A DNA stretch of 64,000 bases, taken from NCBI GenBank assembly GCA_964621445.1, contig CAZUNO010000007.1:1-64000 (forward strand), written 5' to 3'. Position numbers and translations under genes: made by a program. A model generated the notes under the pieces. That model made no database searches, was not told where the DNA came from, and was given only the letters and a program-made list of their open reading frames with translations. Source of the DNA: CAZUNO01 sp964621445 [NCBI: Candidatus Hadarchaeota archaeon]. GTDB lineage: Archaea; CAYQAE01; CAYVLA01. Shown here piece by piece: positions 53,981-62,784 of this stretch; position 1 is the stretch's first letter, and each line of letters begins with the position of its first letter.

Positions 53981-54009
53981 AATACGTATTCATACAACGA
54001 ATACGTATA
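53981..54009. promoter_or_regulatory. Paired TACGTA palindromes upstream of glnA
   Basis: AATACGTATT at 53981-53990 and AATACGTATA at 54000-54009; centres 19 bp apart, 48-76 bp upstream of the glnA start. Same sequence, same spacing and similar distance as at amt and the glutamate synthase operon. The divergent gene here (paralogue F) is 107 bp away. Confidence 0.7.
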
Positions 54010-54116
54010 GCAATTCCAGGTTATTATCCCTAATCCCTGTGGTTGGTTGCACGATAATGTGGAAATCATACAAGATTTTTATCGAATAGGATTCGTCATA
54101 TGGACGGGAAAGGGCC

Positions 54117-55358
54117 TTGAGGGCGAAGACACCGATCGTTTTGATGTGCATTATCCTTTTTTTATCATCACAGTGCCAGGGACAAGGGGATCAGAGAAAG
54201 ATAGAGGTCCTTGTATTGAGCAAGGCAAACGTCGTTCAGACCCTGTCGGCCTGGTTCAATGCGGAGCCTTCAATAGATTTCTCTATCGTGGTCACCCGGG
54301 TTTACGGCGAGGTGACGAGGGAAGATATCAGGAGGTACATGAGGCTCTATTTCCCCAGGTCCTACCAAGCCCTGAATTCCTATGATTTCTACTACCTTGC
54401 CCAGACCGATATGACATTCCTTTCCCCCAAGCAGGAGAAATGGATCTATGATGCTATTACTGGGGGATCGAAGGGCGGTGTCAATACCAGGAGCGTCATG
54501 AGCACCCATGACTGGTTCAATGTACCCTGGGCGGATAGCGTGGTGTCAGAGGCTTTTCCGAATAACGCGGATACAGTTGTGTCCGATGAAGCGCATCAGC
54601 AGGCACCTCCCGGTCCTCTGGTGATCAAGGACGACCCTGAATTACCGGCGATAATGAAACCATATAAGGAGCCGCTGGAAGGGATCTTTACCAACCTGGA
54701 AGGCCTAAACACCATACCCAAGCCCGGGTCTGTCATCCTTTCCTACGTCAGGAATAACCAGGGGCAAGGACACCCCATTCCGGGACAGGTTGCCCACATA
54801 TTTTACTGGAAATGGAACAATTCAATCACCTTCACCTTTCAGGATCAACCCGTCCATCTTTTCTGGAATCAACCAGGCTCCACACTGCACAACCCCTACA
54901 CCATTGATATAACGGCAAATGTGATCTGGTTCGCAACCGGCCGTGAGCTTCCAGATGACCCCTTAAGGGTTCACGATTTCAGGCGGGACCTCTATGACTT
55001 TAACATCGGGAAGTCCCTGCTGGTGAGCCTTCTGGACTTTGCCGAGAAGTTCGGGGCCAATCCCGCTCCGATGTATCGGGATCTTGACGAGGTTCAGGGG
55101 TTGAGAGCTCAAGCCAAGGATCATTACCTGGAGGGAAGATTCGATCATGCCTACCAGTCAATGAAGGAAGCAAACAGTGCCCTGGAGTCCCTGGAGGAAA
55201 AGGCAGCCAATCTGAAGGACCGTGCCCTGCTCTGGGTATATATCGTGGAGTGGCTCAGCATCACCGGGGCCCTTCTGGTAGCCGGGTTCGTGGTGTGGAC
55301 CCTGATGGTTAGAAGAACCCTGTACAGGGAGGTATCGGCAACCCGAACCTTTGATTAG
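54117..55358 (+). CDS. GATase1-like membrane-anchored protein, paralogue F
   Basis: 413 residues, TTG start with GGAAAGG just upstream. Signal peptide (about 4-22), IEVLVLSKAN strand, MRLYFPR, VVSEAFPNN, then FYWKWNNSITFTF, a coiled coil (about 310-370), and the anchor EWLSITGALLVAGFVVWTLM with RRTLYREVSATR. The glycine loop of the GATase core is absent, as in paralogue D. Intact. A box AGATTTTTATCG is at 54073-54084. Stop overlaps the convergent UroD-family gene by 4 bp. Confidence 0.78.
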   Translation: MRAKTPIVLMCIILFLSSQCQGQGDQRKIEVLVLSKANVVQTLSAWFNAEPSIDFSIVVTRVYGEVTREDIRRYMRLYFPRSYQALNSYDFYYLAQTDMTFLSPKQEKWIYDAITGGSKGGVNTRSVMSTHDWFNVPWADSVVSEAFPNNADTVVSDEAHQQAPPGPLVIKDDPELPAIMKPYKEPLEGIFTNLEGLNTIPKPGSVILSYVRNNQGQGHPIPGQVAHIFYWKWNNSITFTFQDQPVHLFWNQPGSTLHNPYTIDITANVIWFATGRELPDDPLRVHDFRRDLYDFNIGKSLLVSLLDFAEKFGANPAPMYRDLDEVQGLRAQAKDHYLEGRFDHAYQSMKEANSALESLEEKAANLKDRALLWVYIVEWLSITGALLVAGFVVWTLMVRRTLYREVSATRTFD

Positions 55359-56599
55359 TTTCGGGGAAGCTTCCCGGCTTCCCGAACGTAGCTAACAGCT
55401 TTGCGCAAGAGGGCCGGGTCCACTCCGACATAGGTCTCTCCGCCTATTGCTACCTGATAGCCTCCCCCGATACCGCCAAGTTCAATGCAATTGTCCAGCT
55501 TGGAACGCACGTGATCGAAGGAAGTGCCCTCGTAGAAATCCTTGCAGTTCAGCCCCCCGGAAAAGTTGACCTTACCCTTTAGGCTCTGTACCGCCTTCTC
55601 CAGCGAACTGAACCCTCCTATATCCATATCCGTTAGCTTGACTTCATTGGCCAAAATGTCGAAGAGATGGTCATTGGGGCCGTCTCCGTGGAGTCTTCTC
55701 CCCTTTGGGCCGAACCTTTCATACATTCTCATTACATAAGGCATCTCGAATTCCCTGTATTGTTCGGGCTTCAGCATCAGCATGTGATCGTCTGCCAGGC
55801 CGAATTTCTCCTTTCTTTTCCCCTCAACCTTCTCCTCATATTCATGGAGTCGTATCTTTTCCTCCGCCAGTTTATTGAAAAACCTGTGTATCAGGTCCGG
55901 ATCGGTGTACATCAACTTTATGACCGTTTTTGGCTCCATCAGAGCGCAGGAGGCAGAGAGGGGGGGATGTATACCTATTCCAGCACCCGCGGAAATGTTC
56001 CCACCCGCGTCCTCAACCCTCTCCTTTGCCTTCCGGTCCAGCTCCCTGACATATTCCAGGCCCGGGTGCTCCTCGGGGTGTGGTATCTCGGTGTTGATGA
56101 ACCGTTCCACGTCATCCTTGGTTTCCAGCTGGCGCACTATCCATGGGGAGGTGTCATCGTGGTACTCAATCTTGAAGCCGAACAATACACCTTCGCCTAC
56201 AGGTCCCAGTTCAGTGCGGAGGCTACACCCCGTGCGATCGTCCTTTAGCCTTTCAAAGGACCATCGGTGCCCTTGCAGCTGGATTTTGAAATCCAGGTCC
56301 ATATTGGAGTAGTAGTCCCGGAGGTCCGCGTTGGATTTATACTGGCCATCATTAAGCTTACAGAAATAGCTCCCGGAAACGCTGATCTTGATGGGAACCG
56401 AATCCGGGGACTCGAATCTCTTACTCATTTCTATCCTTCGGCGGGAGTCCTCGATCTGTTCCTGGTAGTCCTCGATATCGAACTCCCGAATCATGTCCTC
56501 GACTTTCTGGGGTTGAACGATCTCCCTGGATTGCTGCTTCTTCTGGTACTTGATCCATTCCTCTACATTCTCGGATGGAAAAGGTATTTTTTCGCTCAA
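55355..56599 (-). CDS. Uroporphyrinogen decarboxylase-family protein, copy 1
   Basis: 414 residues from the TTG at 56599, which follows AGGTGAG. It is of the UroD superfamily, which contains heme enzymes and corrinoid:coenzyme methyltransferases (MtaA/MtbA). Visible: HGDGPNDHLFDILANEVKLTDMDIGGF and VDPALLRK near the end. A zinc-binding HxCx(n)C motif of MtaA is not clear, so the activity is open. It differs from the copy at 61720 in length (long N-terminal helical extension) and sequence. Confidence 0.78.
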   Translation of the reverse strand: MSEKIPFPSENVEEWIKYQKKQQSREIVQPQKVEDMIREFDIEDYQEQIEDSRRRIEMSKRFESPDSVPIKISVSGSYFCKLNDGQYKSNADLRDYYSNMDLDFKIQLQGHRWSFERLKDDRTGCSLRTELGPVGEGVLFGFKIEYHDDTSPWIVRQLETKDDVERFINTEIPHPEEHPGLEYVRELDRKAKERVEDAGGNISAGAGIGIHPPLSASCALMEPKTVIKLMYTDPDLIHRFFNKLAEEKIRLHEYEEKVEGKRKEKFGLADDHMLMLKPEQYREFEMPYVMRMYERFGPKGRRLHGDGPNDHLFDILANEVKLTDMDIGGFSSLEKAVQSLKGKVNFSGGLNCKDFYEGTSFDHVRSKLDNCIELGGIGGGYQVAIGGETYVGVDPALLRKAVSYVREAGKLPRN

Positions 56600-56784
56600 G
56601 ATTCTCACCTCACCCTGGTGGTGGGTTGTGCAAAAATGTATCGCCAATCTACTATTACTTGGATGAATTGGTTGCCGATCCGTCCTACTCTTAACTGGTC
56701 GTTTTTTGCCTTAAGAACCAGGAGAATTTAAGTAAAATCATTAGGATTGCTAAAGTGGATAGAAGAGGGGGTTCGCTCACCGCG

Positions 56785-58157
56785 CTATTCCATTGCTCGA
56801 AACCTCTCCAAAGATATTCCCTGCCCCCTGCCCTTAACAAGATCGCCCTTGGAAAACTCATTGTTGGCGGAGGCGATGCTTTTCATTGCTATCAGCGGAA
56901 GGGAGCTGTTCCTGGGAGACCTCTCCGCCTGTTGATACATTGGCCATATTACATCCATCAACCTCTGGTAGGACCTCTCCCTAAGTAGGATTAGATCCTC
57001 CCTTGCCTCTTGGATAAGTCCTCCGGGGAACTTTTCCCTGCACAGATCGAGCCCCTCAGCAGTATGGTTCAATGCACCGAGGGATAGGCGAATATCAATT
57101 TCCACAAGGTCCTCAAGTTCCTTGAAAAGGGAATGGCAGTGGGTTCTGGGAATATCTCCCTCATCGAGGCCGAAGAGGAGGCAGGGAAGATCTTCGGGGT
57201 ATATTATTGGACGATCAAGGGTCTCTGTGGTCAGGTTTGCTCCTACATATCCGATTTCCGTGCGATTGGTCATTATCTCCAGCTTTCCATCCAGGCGGTG
57301 TAGAAGCCGGGGATGAGGACGCCGTTGAGATGGTGGTCCTCCCATTGCTCTTTCATTCTCGACATGTAGTCTCTGTCATATCCCGGGTAGGTTTCCTCGG
57401 TCCAGGAAGTGATGGGGGCCAGCGATGAGTTAAACCCCTCGAGAATGCTCCATATGAGCCAGGAGTCCTTATGCCATAGAATCCCCAGGGAAAGGTTTGG
57501 GTTGATTGCATGAACCTTCCTCTCGGTTTCATCGGCCATTGAACGCACCTTATGGGCCTGCCATTTCTCGTACTGGGAAACGAGCCCCCTCTGGGCAAGA
57601 TAGGGATGGCGTTCCCTGGGTATCAGGGAAGGGAAATTTCCACCGGTTTCATTTCCGAATTTGTAAAATGAACTCTCATCATAGGTATAGGAACCAGTTG
57701 GCCACTTGGCAGTTGATCTATAGGGCTCCATGTAAATCACGATTCCCCAGATCGGGTATTGTAGCGAAAGGTTGGCAAGGAAAAGCAAACCCTGTTCAAT
57801 GTGCTTGGACCAGTATTTCTGGTCAAGGGGGGATGTAGTCCTGGGCTCTTGGTTCCCATGCCTATTCATGGCCCGAACATATTCGAAATCTACCTCCGCG
57901 GCATCGTAGTACTGACCCGCGATGAATAGGATACCGTTCTACTGGGCTGCCATGCTTTCATTGCCGTAGGTGTTAAGTATCCAATCTCTTCCCCAATCCC
58001 AATCACCCTGGCGATATCTGGCGTCTAATCCGACGCTTGCCGCTTCGGATGCGTTCCAGGGGCTGTATATGGCGCGGACGAAGGGAAGCTGTTGGGCACT
58101 GCAAGGAACCAGGAATACGAGTACCATTATGAGAAGAAGTGGGATGGGGTGACGCAT
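56785..58157 (-). pseudogene. Secreted hypothetical protein broken by an in-frame TAG and a frameshift
   Basis: The frame starts at ATG 58157 with a signal peptide (HPIPLLLIMVLVFLVPCSA) and reaches a TAG at 57939-57941; the same frame goes on with NGILFIAGQYYDAAEVDFEYVRAMNRHG to 57273. Near 57280 the protein-like frame changes (…YTAWMESW then KLEIMTNRTEIGYVGANL) and ends at 56785. Joined, the product would be about 455 residues: WGIVIYMEPYRS, LGILWHKDSWLIW and LIPGFYTAW suggest a TIM-barrel surface protein. Two lesions in one gene make a decayed gene likelier than sequencing error. Confidence 0.7.
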
Positions 58158-58204
58158 GCAGCCCGGGAATACCGTGGATTGAAATCTCTCTCGTTATGAA
58201 TCCA

Positions 58205-59605
58205 TCATTCCATACTTCCAAATGCGTTCTGTACAACCTCGGTCAGTGAGGGGTGTATGTGCATCGAGTTCAATATGTTCATTGCATTGCCTTCAGGGCA
58301 GTTCATGACGTTTACGGCTTCCTGTACCATGACCGGGGCGCAGTGCCCGATAACGTGACAGCCCAGGATCTCCAGGTCCTCGTCATCCACGATGATCTTG
58401 GCAAAACCGGGTGGCTCGCCCATGGCTGACCCCTTGGCCGTGTCGGCATAGTCCCACCTACCGACCATTATCTTCCTCCCCTGCTTGCGCGCCTGCTTCT
58501 CGGTTAGTCCTACAGAACCTATCTGGGGATGGGTGTAAACCGCGTGGGGAACGGCGGACCAATCGACCTTCATCTTTCCGTGTCCATGTTCCTGGTCATC
58601 GTGCAGGGTTTGATGAGCGTTATTCCAGGCCACCTCCGCCTCATAATTGGCGGCATGCCTGTACATGTGGACCCCCAATGCGTCCCCAAAAGCCCATATG
58701 TTCTCCTTAGTTGTCTCCAGGTATTCGTTCACCTTGATGTACCCCCTTTCATCGGTCTCGACCCCGGTTTCCTCCGGGTGCAGTAGGTCACTATTTGAAA
58801 CCCTGCCGGCAGCCACCAGGATTTGGTCTCCCTCGATCTCGATCTGTTCATCCCTGTTCAGATTCCTGGCAACGATCTTTTTCTTACCCCCGTTCTGACT
58901 TACCTCCTCTACCTTGTGTTCGGTGAGCACCTGCATTTGATCCATCATGCTCTCCTGGAGGAGCCTGGATATCTCGGGCTCCTCGTTGGTCATTAGCGTT
59001 GATTCCTGTTCCAGTACGGTAACCTGGGAACCAACTGCAGAGAAGAAGTGGGCAAACTCACACCCCACGTAACCCCCGCCGATGATCAGTATTCTCTCGG
59101 GTTTCTCCTCTAACCCGAATATGGTGTCATTGGTATGATAATCAACATCCTCAATCCCCTCGATATTTGGGATTCTCGGGCGAGCGCCAGAAGCGATGAA
59201 GATCATTTCCCCCTTTATCTTGTCCCCGCCCACCTCGATGGTATAGTCCCCCACGAATTCCCCGGTGTCCTTGTACCAGTTGATCTTGGGATGATGATCG
59301 GCGGAGTGTTCCAATTCCTCCCTCTCCCCCCGTACGTGATTTCTCGTTCTCTCCATTATAGACTTGAAATCCACGGAATCTATACTGGCGTTCACCCCAA
59401 TCTTCTCGGCTTCCTGTGCCATACGTATTACGTCGGCCGGAAAAATTAGCATCTTTGAGGGAATGCAGCCCCGGTTGAGGCACAAACCACCCCAGAGACC
59501 GTGTTCCACTACGGCAATTTTGAGCCCGTGATTTATGGCCCTGGCCCCGACATTCATTCCCGACCCGGATCCCACGATGAGAACATCAAATTTCTTCTCG
59601 AACAT
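58205..59605 (-). CDS. Dihydrolipoamide dehydrogenase/mercuric reductase-like flavoprotein
   Basis: 466 residues of the pyridine nucleotide-disulfide oxidoreductase family. FAD site IVGSGSGMNVGARAI, redox disulfide GGLCLNRGCIPSK (Cys42, Cys47), NAD site ILIIGGGYVGCEFAHFFSAVG, and the interface motif HIHPSLTEVV, which has HPS instead of the usual HPT. No lipoate-dependent complex genes are near, so it may reduce another disulfide. A TATA-like box is not clear upstream. Confidence 0.88.
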   Translation of the reverse strand: MFEKKFDVLIVGSGSGMNVGARAINHGLKIAVVEHGLWGGLCLNRGCIPSKMLIFPADVIRMAQEAEKIGVNASIDSVDFKSIMERTRNHVRGEREELEHSADHHPKINWYKDTGEFVGDYTIEVGGDKIKGEMIFIASGARPRIPNIEGIEDVDYHTNDTIFGLEEKPERILIIGGGYVGCEFAHFFSAVGSQVTVLEQESTLMTNEEPEISRLLQESMMDQMQVLTEHKVEEVSQNGGKKKIVARNLNRDEQIEIEGDQILVAAGRVSNSDLLHPEETGVETDERGYIKVNEYLETTKENIWAFGDALGVHMYRHAANYEAEVAWNNAHQTLHDDQEHGHGKMKVDWSAVPHAVYTHPQIGSVGLTEKQARKQGRKIMVGRWDYADTAKGSAMGEPPGFAKIIVDDEDLEILGCHVIGHCAPVMVQEAVNVMNCPEGNAMNILNSMHIHPSLTEVVQNAFGSME

Positions 59606-59725
59606 GTAAGTCGGGTAGTCGAGTTATCCAATCCCTGATAAGTCATTCTCAAAACGCCTTGAATTGTAGTCCACTGCTACGACCAGCAGGGGGAATGAAT
59701 CGGCTACGGCATAGTGAAAGGGGAA

Positions 59726-59738
59726 CAGTTTAAGTTCC
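59726..59738 (+). promoter_or_regulatory. TATA-like box of the esterase operon
   Basis: CAGTTTAAGTTCC lies 28-40 bp upstream of the ATG at 59766. The rest of the 59606-59765 gap shows nothing else. Confidence 0.45.
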
Positions 59739-59765
59739 ATCCCCTGAAGACCTGAGGTGGTGGAA

Positions 59766-61700
59766 ATGAGAAACGGCTACCAGCACATGGTCCAGGATCA
59801 CTACGTCGATATGGTAAGGGAGATGAGTTCCCAGCGCGACAAATCGCTGCGAGAGATAGAGACCGTTGACGACGTCAGATCATATCAGGAAAGGGTCAAG
59901 GAGGCCATCGACGAGGCCTTCTCACCCAGGCCCCCGAAGACGCCTCTCAAGGCCGAGGTGACGGGGACTGTGGACAGATCGACTCACCGGATTGAAAAGG
60001 TGCTTTTTGAGAGTAGGCCGGACTGCCTGGTCAGCGCAAACCTATACCTGCCTTCGGAGCTGGATGGAAAGGCGCCGGGGGTTATAGCCCCTTGCGGACA
60101 CACCAGCAACGGGAAGGCCGGTGATTTATACCAGGGATTCTGCCAGAGGCTGGTCAACTCCGGGTTCGTGGTTCTTATGTACGACCCCTTCAATCAGGGT
60201 GAGCGGGACCAGTACTTCTACCTCGAGAATAGGGAGAAGGTTGATAGTTCGACCCATGCTCACAATATGATGGGAAAGCAGATGGAACTTCTAGGAGAGT
60301 TCTTCGGCATGTGGCGAGCATGGGATGGCGTGAGAGCCCTCGACTATCTCCTGAGCCGCCCCGAGGTAGACGAAAACCTGATTGGTCTTACCGGAAACTC
60401 CGGGGGAGGAACCCTCACCGAGTGGCTCTGGGCGGTTGATGAAAGGTTCACCATGGCTGCGCCTAGCTGTTTCATCACCACCTTCCTAGCAAACCTGGAG
60501 AATGAGCTTCCTCAGGATTCCGAGCAATACCCCCCAGGTATAATGGGGCGAGGCCTGGAGATGATAGACCTAATGGTGGCCCGGGCCCCAAAACCGGTAC
60601 TTCTGTTGGGTCAGGAGTACGATTATTTCAACAAGAGGGGCCTGGTCAAGGCCTTCCGGGATCTCAAGCATTTCTACAAGCTACTTGGCCGACCAGAAGA
60701 TGTTCAACTCCTCGTAGGTCCCCATGGCCACGGGTACCATGAGGAGAACCAGCGGGCAATGGTCGAGTTCTTCTCCTCCAAAGCGGGGGTTAAGGCCAGG
60801 CGCCTTGAAAATACCGAGGTTGTAGAAGACGGTGACCTCTGGGCAACGGAGGATGGAAATGTCGTAGCACAGGGGTCAAAGCCGGTGTTCGATATCCTTG
60901 CCGATCTCGCCGACCGGGCGAAAAGTTCGAGGAGGAAACTGGAGAAAAAAGCACTGAAGGACAGGGTAAAGGGGATATTGGCGATCCAGGAATTTGGAGG
61001 GGTACCCAGTTACCGTGTTCTCCGAGCTACCGGGCCCGATGAGGATAGGTTCGGGCGCTACGCCGTGGAAACCGAGGGAACTATCCGAGCCATACTGAGA
61101 AGACGGGTCCTCAGGGATGAGCACGTCAATCGTCTGGAGGGAAAGGAGGAAATTGATCTCTATCTACCTCACGTTTCATGCGAGGAGGATATTGAAAAGG
61201 GATGTACTTCCTCCCTGGATGAAGTTTTCTACGCCCTCGACCCCAGGGGAATGGGGGAATCACTGCCCGAGGGTGGCAAGGAGAACTATTTCCATCCCTA
61301 CGGGTTGGATTATATGTACCATGGATTCTGTCTGTTGATGGGCAGGAGCTATCTGGGAGACAGGGTGTTTGATATATTGAGAACCATGAATCTCCTGGGG
61401 GAAAAGGGAGCCGATACCATCAATCTTTGGGGAAGAGGTCAAGGCTCTATACTTGCTTTGTTCGCGGGTCTTCTCCATCCCCTAACCGGTCAGGTAACCC
61501 TTCAGAATTACCCTCCGTCCTTCGATGGATGGATGAGAGTTCCCATAGTCACCTGGCCCGCCTCGAACGTTCCCAGAGGGATTCTAAAGGAATTGGATAT
61601 CCCGGATATCCTGGAAAGCATGGGTCCCGAAGTCGAGTTAATTGATCCCTGGGGACCGGAAATGAACCCAATTGGTTCGGAAGGCTCTAAGGACACCTGA
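59766..61700 (+). CDS. Large alpha/beta hydrolase, carbohydrate esterase-like
   Basis: 644 residues from ATG 59766 (GAGGTGG upstream; GTG 59757 is an alternative). Catalytic triad candidates: serine in GLTGNSGGGTLT (about 212), aspartate in LGQEYDYF, histidine in GPHGHGYH. The region VIAPCGHTSNGKAG through YDPFNQGERDQY is like acetyl-xylan/cephalosporin esterases (CE7-like). A second half (about 340-640) includes another hydrolase-like stretch, INLWGRGQGSILAL, suggesting a tandem or degenerate repeat. Cytoplasmic. Next gene starts 19 bp later. Confidence 0.8.
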   Translation: MRNGYQHMVQDHYVDMVREMSSQRDKSLREIETVDDVRSYQERVKEAIDEAFSPRPPKTPLKAEVTGTVDRSTHRIEKVLFESRPDCLVSANLYLPSELDGKAPGVIAPCGHTSNGKAGDLYQGFCQRLVNSGFVVLMYDPFNQGERDQYFYLENREKVDSSTHAHNMMGKQMELLGEFFGMWRAWDGVRALDYLLSRPEVDENLIGLTGNSGGGTLTEWLWAVDERFTMAAPSCFITTFLANLENELPQDSEQYPPGIMGRGLEMIDLMVARAPKPVLLLGQEYDYFNKRGLVKAFRDLKHFYKLLGRPEDVQLLVGPHGHGYHEENQRAMVEFFSSKAGVKARRLENTEVVEDGDLWATEDGNVVAQGSKPVFDILADLADRAKSSRRKLEKKALKDRVKGILAIQEFGGVPSYRVLRATGPDEDRFGRYAVETEGTIRAILRRRVLRDEHVNRLEGKEEIDLYLPHVSCEEDIEKGCTSSLDEVFYALDPRGMGESLPEGGKENYFHPYGLDYMYHGFCLLMGRSYLGDRVFDILRTMNLLGEKGADTINLWGRGQGSILALFAGLLHPLTGQVTLQNYPPSFDGWMRVPIVTWPASNVPRGILKELDIPDILESMGPEVELIDPWGPEMNPIGSEGSKDT

Positions 61701-61719
61701 TATCTGAGGAGGCATATGT

Positions 61720-62784
61720 TTGTCATATGATGAGATGAAGCCAAGGGAGCGCTGGTTAGCGGTGCTTGAAAGGAGAAGGCCGGACAGGGTACCCATGGAT
61801 TACTGGGCGACACCAGAGGCTAACCAGAATCTAATCGATTACCTTGGCTGCAAGGACCTTGAACGGGCCTTTGAGATGCTTCACATCGACAAGGTGGTCT
61901 CTGTGTCCGGGAAGTACGTAGGACCGAAAGTGCCCGAGGGAGAGGACGTCTTCGGGTGCAGGTTCAAGGATGTGGAGTATGAAACGGGGATATACCGGGA
62001 GGTGATTCATAACCCGCTGGCCGAATATGAGAGCCTGAAGGAGATAAAGCAGAACTATGAATGGCCGGACCCCGACTGGTGGGATTACTCCGGAGTACCT
62101 GGCCAGATCAGGGGGAAGGAGAAATATCCCATTCGGGGAGGGGGGTCGGAGCCTTTTCTGAAATACAAGAACCTGAGAGGGCAGTGGCAGGCCTACGTTG
62201 ACCTGGTGAAGAACCCGGACATGGTCCACTACTGTCTTGACAAGCTGTTCAATTTAGCCTTTGACAAAACGAAAAGCATCTACGATCGTATACCGGGGGA
62301 GGTGATGATTACCTACATCGCGGAGGACCTCGGCACCCAGACTGGGTTATTGATGTCACCGAGGCAGATTCATGAATTTCTCATCCCCAGAATGAAAAGA
62401 ATGATGGATTTGGCCCATCAGGAAGGTGCTTTCGTCTTCCATCACAGCGACGGATCGGTGCGGGAAATACTCCCCGACATGATCGAGGCGGGAATAGATG
62501 TTCTCAATCCCGTCCAGTGGAGGTGCAAGGGCATGGATAGGGAAGGTCTAAATCGGGATTTCGGGGATCAAATAATTTTTCACGGTGCCATGGATAACCA
62601 GCGTACGCTTCCCTTCGGCGATGTAAAGGACGTAAGGGCGGAAGTTGCCGATAATTTACGGCTGCTGGGAAAGGACGGCGGCTATATTCTAGCTCCTTGC
62701 CATAATATTCAGGCGAATACCCCTGCAGAAAACGTGGTTGCCATGTACGAGGAGGGGTATAGGAGGGGCAAAGACAAGTACTAG
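61720..62784 (+). CDS. Uroporphyrinogen decarboxylase-family protein, copy 2
   Basis: 354 residues, TTG start with GAGGAGG 8 nt upstream. N-terminal KPRERWLAVLERRRPDRVPMDYW is typical of non-heme UroD-family members; EDLGTQTGLLMSPRQIHEF, VFHHSDGSVREILPDMIEAGIDVLNPVQWRC and HGAMDNQRTLPFG give the barrel. The histidine and cysteines (HHSDG, QWRCKG, APCHN) could bind zinc as in methylcobalamin:thiol methyltransferases. Cotranscribed with the esterase, so it probably acts on the same substrate, perhaps a methylated sugar or aromatic. No corrinoid protein gene is near. Confidence 0.8.
   Translation: MSYDEMKPRERWLAVLERRRPDRVPMDYWATPEANQNLIDYLGCKDLERAFEMLHIDKVVSVSGKYVGPKVPEGEDVFGCRFKDVEYETGIYREVIHNPLAEYESLKEIKQNYEWPDPDWWDYSGVPGQIRGKEKYPIRGGGSEPFLKYKNLRGQWQAYVDLVKNPDMVHYCLDKLFNLAFDKTKSIYDRIPGEVMITYIAEDLGTQTGLLMSPRQIHEFLIPRMKRMMDLAHQEGAFVFHHSDGSVREILPDMIEAGIDVLNPVQWRCKGMDREGLNRDFGDQIIFHGAMDNQRTLPFGDVKDVRAEVADNLRLLGKDGGYILAPCHNIQANTPAENVVAMYEEGYRRGKDKY

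Noticed and set aside
57939-57941. Pyrrolysine decoding of the in-frame TAG
   Set aside because: TAG ends normal genes in this window (fbp, tpiA and others), no pyl genes are seen, and the same gene has a frameshift.
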